A DNA stretch of 64,000 nucleotides, from NCBI RefSeq assembly GCF_004027225.2, contig NC_046358.1, positions 66,855,028 to 66,919,027 on the forward strand, given 5' to 3'. A model generated the notes under the pieces. That model searched no databases and was not told the origin of the DNA. It saw only the letters and a program-made list of their open reading frames with translations. The DNA is from Strigops habroptila. Its lineage: Eukaryota > Chordata > Aves > Psittaciformes > Psittacidae. The position numbers were made by a program, and so were the translations under genes. Shown here one piece after another: positions 63,601 through 64,000 of the stretch (positions are counted from its first letter, which is position 1; every line of letters starts with the position of its first letter).

Positions 63601-64000
63601 TCCTCTTTCTGACTTTTGCAGCCTCATAAAGCATTTAAATGAAACCTAGGATGGATGCTCTTGAGCTCTAAGCTAAAGGGAAAACATTTAGCAACAGAGA
63701 ACAAATTTTAAAAAGGGCACAGCCTCTTTGCTTTTTGTCATGTTAATATCAGGAATACACTCCTAAATATAGTGTGTCAGGATAGCAATAGCTCAAGCAC
63801 CCCTGTAGCAGACAGGGCACTCTACCAGAATTTGTAGATCATGTAAAGTAACATGATCACAACAATTAATATTAAACATAGTCAAAGCACTAGATGACAT
63901 TTTATTGTTAAGGTGATTTATATTATCTAGGAAGTGCCAATATTATTCATTAATACTCAGAAAAGCCTGCATGCATTCTGAGGGATATGAGAGGAAGCAA
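60666..64000. other. 3.3 kb unique AT-rich DNA to the right edge
   Basis: No gene is recognised. It holds a 57-base open segment between good splice signals at 61555-61611 and a homeobox/AP-1-like motif cluster at about 62560-62770, both discussed as findings. Confidence 0.45.

Overview
The window is a stretch of bird nuclear genome. The evidence is eighteen recognisable CR1-type LINE fragments, most ending in the avian CR1 3' tail (octamer ATTCTATG-like repeats), several retroviral LTRs, and two very old MIR-type SINE remnants in an otherwise AT-rich, low-CpG background. I cannot name the species or chromosome. No host protein-coding gene, tRNA, rRNA, CRISPR array or bacterial-type operon is recognisable. 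The window is most likely a gene desert or the inside of a very long intron.

Layout. 1-1140: the 5' end of a minus-strand endogenous retrovirus, with an open Gag-like frame running off the left edge and a CpG-rich LTR behind it. 1.1-10.4 kb: unique AT-rich DNA with three small CR1 pieces. 10.4-11.7 kb: an old minus-strand CR1 next to a younger plus-strand one. 14.5-15.8 kb: a diverged LTR-like segment followed by a minus-strand solo LTR whose U3 carries two families of internal tandem repeats. 16.4-20.8 kb: three CR1 3' ends and one plus-strand LTR 3' half (19.0-19.4 kb). 20.8-29.6 kb: mostly unique, one MIR. 29.6-38.1 kb: minus-strand CR1 tails, then a head-to-head CR1 pair whose plus-strand member keeps about 1.1 kb with the C-terminal half of a dead reverse transcriptase. 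38-54 kb: unique DNA with scattered CR1 tails, one of which has grown a 16-bp tandem repeat at its truncation point. 54.8-64 kb: no CR1 at all, one MIR, and the best candidates for conserved non-coding elements and cryptic exons.

There is no gene network to describe. What can be supported is a repeat history: ancient MIRs, old CR1 subfamilies (2.7, 10.4 and 17.3 kb), younger CR1s in at least two 3'-end types, and LTR insertions. Three stretches (about 36.06-36.54, 57.11-57.57 and 62.56-62.77 kb) look by composition like regulatory conserved elements, but only a genome alignment can show it. I found no convincing new biological system.
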